Below are positions 5,875 to 8,479 of a stretch of DNA of 8,479 nucleotides, piece by piece. The DNA is taken from assembly GCA_902470695.1 (NCBI GenBank), contig CABRHH010000050.1, positions 1 to 8,479 of the forward strand. The letters are read 5' to 3'. The notes below the pieces were generated by a model. The model was not told the DNA's origin. It made no database searches and was given only the letters and a program-made list of their open reading frames with translations. The stretch's first letter is position 1. Every line of letters begins with the position of its first letter. Source of the stretch: an uncultured Collinsella sp. Its GTDB lineage: Bacteria; Actinomycetota; Coriobacteriia; Coriobacteriales; Coriobacteriaceae. Both the position numbers and the translations under genes were made by a program.

Positions 5875-8310
5875 ATGAAGCTGAATGAATTTCGCACGTT
5901 GATCGTGGCGATGGATACGTCGACCGATATGCTTGCCTGCGCGGCGGGCTGGTGGGTGCCCGAGGTGTTCTTCGACGGCACACCCTCGCGCGCCAGTATC
6001 GAGGTGCTGGCAAGCTGTGACCATATGTGCCGGCGGCATGCGAACGTGGAGCTGGTGCAAACGGTCGAGGGCGTCCTCGCCGACGCGGGCATGCGCATGG
6101 AGGACGTGGGCGGCTTTCTGGTGGGCCGTGGCCCGGGGTCGTTCACGGGCGTGCGCATCGGCATCTCCACCGCCAAGGGCTTGGCGCGCGGCGCGAATGT
6201 GATGCTGCAGGGCGCTTCGACCTTGGATGCCGTGGCCTGGCGCGCCTGGCGCTCCGGTGCGCGCGGCTTGGTGGGCGTGGTGGCCGACGCGATGCGCGGC
6301 GAGGTGTATCCGGCGCTGTATGAGGTGGGCGAGGCGGGTCCCCGGCGCCTGTTCGAGCGCGAGCGCGTGGTGAAGGCGGCACTTGCCGCCGGGGAATGGG
6401 CGGCGCGTCCCGATGCGGCCGACCTGCAGCTCACGGGTGATGGCCTGGTGCGGTATGGCAAGCTGTTCGACGAGGCGGGGCTGATGGCCCGGGCGCTCGA
6501 GCGGGACCTGTGGTGGCCTACGGGCGAGAGCCTGCTGCTGGCTGCGGCAAGCCCCGAGCGCTATGGGGCCATGGAGAGCGGCGACCCGGCGCTCGTGCTG
6601 CCGGTGTATACGCGCCTATCCGATGCGGAGGAAAACGAGCGCAAGCGCCTGGGGCTGGCTGAGAGCGCGCGTGCGGCGGTGACCGGCGTTGCCGATGAGC
6701 TGGCCGGCCGTCACCTGCAGTTCCGTCCCATGGGCGCGGCCGATGCCGAGGCGCTGGCTTCGCTCGAGCGCACGGTATTTGCCGACGCCGGCCATGAACC
6801 CTGGAGCGCATCGCTGTTTTTGGCCGAGCTCGACCCCGAGGCCCCCGCTGCCCGTTCGTGGTGGGTGGCGCATGACAACGGCGAACTCATTGGCTATGTG
6901 GGCGGCATGGTCGTTGACCATGCGATTGAGATCTTGAACGTGGCGGTGGCGCCGGCGTATCGGCGCGGCGGCGTGGCGCGCAAGCTGCTCGGCCACGTGA
7001 GCTACGACGCGCAGATGCTCGGGTACACAAGCGCGACGCTTGAGGTCGAAGTTGGCAACGAGGCCGCTATCGCGCTCTATGAGAGCCTGGGTTTCACCGA
7101 GGTAGGGCGTCGCCGCGGCTACTACGGGCCGGGGGCGGATGCGCTGGTGATGCAGACGTCCCTGCCGCTGGTGCTGCCGGTTGACCCGGCCTCCCCGGAG
7201 CCTACTGCCGCTGCGGCGCGCGCGTGGCCGCTGCCCGAGCCCGAGCGCACGGAGGCGGAGCGCGCCGAGCTTGAGCGCCGTCAGCTGGTGCTCGCCATCG
7301 AGAGCTCGTGCGACGAGACGGCGGTGGCCGTGATCGATGCGCAGGGCACCATGCTGGCCAACCAGGTGTCGACCCAGATCGACTTCCATGCGCGTTTCGG
7401 CGGCGTGGTGCCCGAGATCGCCTCGCGCAAGCATGTCGAGGTGATCGTGGGCGTGGTGGATGCCGCCCTTGAGGAGGCCGCAGCTTCAATGGGGCTTGCA
7501 GGCGGCGCGGTGGCTCCGCGCGAGCTTGCGGCGGTGGGCGTGACGCAAGGACCCGGTTTGGTGGGCGCGCTCGTGGTGGGTGTGGCGTTCGCTAAGGGAT
7601 TTGCGTGCGCTGCCGGAAAGCCGCTCATCGCGGTCAACCATCTGGAGGGGCATCTGTACGCGAACCTGCTCACGACGCCCGACCTGAAGCCGCCGTTCAT
7701 CTTCACACTGGTTTCCGGTGGTCACACCATGCTCGTGTACGTGCGGGCGTGGGGCGATTACGAGGTGCTCGGCGAAACGCTCGACGATGCGGTGGGCGAG
7801 GCGTTCGACAAGGTGGCAAAGGCCCTGGGGCTGGGATACCCCGGCGGTCCGATCATCTCGCGCCTGGCCGAGACGGGGAACCCCCGGGCGATTGAGTTCC
7901 CGCGCGCGCTCAACAGCCGGGGCGATTATCGGTTCTCGCTGTCGGGCTTGAAGACGGCCGTGACGCTGTATATCGAGCAGGAAACGGCGGCGGGTCGCAC
8001 GATTGACCTGCACGATCTGGCGGCGTCCTTTGAGGCGGCGGTGTTCGACGTGCAGTATAAGAAGGCGAAGAACGCCCTGCGCGAGACCGGCGCGCGTGAA
8101 TACTGCATCGGCGGCGGGGTGGCTGCCAATCCGCATCTGAGGCGCATGATGGTCGAGAAGCTGGGGCGTCAGGGCATTCGCGTGACGGTGCCGCCGCAGA
8201 ACGCATGCACCGACAACGCCGCCATGATCGCGGTGGTGGCGCGCGAGAAGTTCCATCGCGGTGAGTTTGCGCCGCTGGATATTGATGCCGACCCGAACAT
8301 GACGCTGTAG
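5875..8310 (+). CDS. TsaB-RimI-TsaD triple fusion: t6A37 tRNA modification and ribosomal protein acetylation
   Basis: One 811-residue frame holds three proteins that are usually separate. Residues about 5-260 are TsaB, the dimerising partner of TsaD, with GRGPGSFTGVRIGIS at 84-98 and PVYTRL near 243-248. Residues about 280-432 are a GNAT acetyltransferase of RimI type (N-terminal alanine of ribosomal protein S18 in E. coli). They have the acetyl-CoA loop VAPAYRRGGVARKLL at 358-372 and LEVEVGNEAAIALYESLGF at 389-407. E390 and Y402 match the E103/Y115 catalytic pair of enteric RimI by spacing. A Pro/Ala/Glu-rich linker (about 433-468) leads to TsaD (about 470-811), the threonylcarbamoyl transferase. 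TsaD shows IESSCDETAVAV at 475-486, metal ligands H589 and H593 in NHLEGH, SGGHT (614-618), GGGVAAN (746-752) and D780 in CTDNAAM. All catalytic blocks look intact and there is no internal stop. TsaE is encoded immediately upstream. The threonylcarbamoyl-AMP synthase TsaC is not in the window. Confidence 0.93.
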   Translation: MKLNEFRTLIVAMDTSTDMLACAAGWWVPEVFFDGTPSRASIEVLASCDHMCRRHANVELVQTVEGVLADAGMRMEDVGGFLVGRGPGSFTGVRIGISTAKGLARGANVMLQGASTLDAVAWRAWRSGARGLVGVVADAMRGEVYPALYEVGEAGPRRLFERERVVKAALAAGEWAARPDAADLQLTGDGLVRYGKLFDEAGLMARALERDLWWPTGESLLLAAASPERYGAMESGDPALVLPVYTRLSDAEENERKRLGLAESARAAVTGVADELAGRHLQFRPMGAADAEALASLERTVFADAGHEPWSASLFLAELDPEAPAARSWWVAHDNGELIGYVGGMVVDHAIEILNVAVAPAYRRGGVARKLLGHVSYDAQMLGYTSATLEVEVGNEAAIALYESLGFTEVGRRRGYYGPGADALVMQTSLPLVLPVDPASPEPTAAAARAWPLPEPERTEAERAELERRQLVLAIESSCDETAVAVIDAQGTMLANQVSTQIDFHARFGGVVPEIASRKHVEVIVGVVDAALEEAAASMGLAGGAVAPRELAAVGVTQGPGLVGALVVGVAFAKGFACAAGKPLIAVNHLEGHLYANLLTTPDLKPPFIFTLVSGGHTMLVYVRAWGDYEVLGETLDDAVGEAFDKVAKALGLGYPGGPIISRLAETGNPRAIEFPRALNSRGDYRFSLSGLKTAVTLYIEQETAAGRTIDLHDLAASFEAAVFDVQYKKAKNALRETGAREYCIGGGVAANPHLRRMMVEKLGRQGIRVTVPPQNACTDNAAMIAVVAREKFHRGEFAPLDIDADPNMTL

Positions 8311-8430
8311 CGCGGCGGGGCCGGGGTTTGGGTTTTTGCTGCCGGCGGGGCCTGGGTTCGGGTCTTGGCTGCTGGCGAGGCCTGGGTTCGGATTTTAGCT
8401 GTCGGCGGGTTTGGGACCCGGTTCGGGACT
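8311..8430 (+). repeat. Degenerate 30-bp tandem repeat after the tsaD stop
   Basis: Four units of exactly 30 bp start at 8311, 8341, 8371 and 8401. Units 2 and 3 match at most positions, sharing GCCTGGGTTCGG; unit 1 shares GGCGGGG and a TTTTTGCT end; unit 4 keeps GNCGGCGGG and then diverges. Each unit carries a G-run about every 6-7 bases (for example 8317-8320, 8323-8326, 8330-8332, then 8347-8350, 8354-8356, 8360-8362), so the RNA could form a G-quadruplex. There is no clear hairpin with a T-run, so whether it ends transcription is unknown. Confidence 0.75.
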
Positions 8431-8479
8431 GCGGACATTTTCTTAGACAATCCTACACCGCATATCCCAGCGCGAGCCG
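8431..8479. other. Unassigned end of window
   Basis: The last 49 bases are less GC-rich at first (TTTTCTTAGACAATCC) and contain no recognisable gene, terminator or convincing promoter. They may lead to a gene beyond the window. Confidence 0.3.

Noticed and set aside
6616..7434. Minus-strand open frame (272 residues) opposite the RimI part of the fusion.
   Set aside because: It is a shadow of the RimI/TsaD coding frame with Arg-rich composition and no start signals.
8169..8450. Minus-strand frame with repeated PPAAKTRTQA-like peptides over the 30-bp repeats.
   Set aside because: The repeat length is a multiple of three, so any open frame gives a repeating peptide. The frame then runs antisense into the conserved TsaD domain, has a TTG start and no good ribosome-binding site.
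8444..8479. Possible promoter (TAGACA, TACACC) for a gene beyond the window.
   Set aside because: The two boxes are not at a workable spacing and no gene start is visible to support it.

Overview
The window joins the 3' end of a ribosomal RNA operon to a tightly packed, same-strand run of six protein genes. The DNA is GC-rich, and most third codon positions are G or C. The gene order acpS-nnr-alr-(udg)-tsaE-tsaB/rimI/tsaD resembles the actinobacterial neighbourhood known from Mycobacterium tuberculosis, where alr, tsaE, tsaB, rimI and tsaD are neighbouring separate genes. Here tsaB, rimI and tsaD form one reading frame. From memory this fits a member of the Coriobacteriia (a Collinsella-like gut actinobacterium). 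That placement is inference, not a database result.

Layout: 1-324 is the last part of a 23S rRNA gene, from E. coli position about 2564 and including the sarcin-ricin loop. 325-506 is a hairpin-rich spacer, and about 507-627 is 5S rRNA, flanked by an unusually long precursor stem. From 658 to 971 there is a series of GC-rich hairpins. The first five are arranged as a roughly 30-34 nt tandem array with a shared tail motif, and the series ends in a clean hairpin plus T-run at 945-964. 976-1256 has no gene and holds a pyrimidine-rich stretch and two competing stem-loops. A -10-like TACAAT box at 1257-1262 probably starts the protein operon.

The genes are acpS (1296-1859), nnr (1837-3444), alr (3447-4595), a family 4 uracil-DNA glycosylase (4605-5306), tsaE (5308-5817) and the tsaB-rimI-tsaD fusion (5875-8310). 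Spacings are -23, +2, +9, +1 and +57 nt, so they are very likely co-transcribed. A degenerate 30-bp tandem repeat (8311-8430) follows the last stop codon. The final 49 bases hold nothing I can identify.

The operon mixes housekeeping functions: holo-acyl carrier protein formation, repair of damaged NAD(P)H, D-alanine supply for cell wall, uracil removal from DNA, and the t6A37 tRNA modification machinery (TsaE ATPase plus TsaB/TsaD) with the ribosomal protein acetyltransferase RimI. I see no phage, plasmid, CRISPR or defence genes. The unusual items are the triple fusion protein, the two periodic repeat arrays and the AcpS tail.
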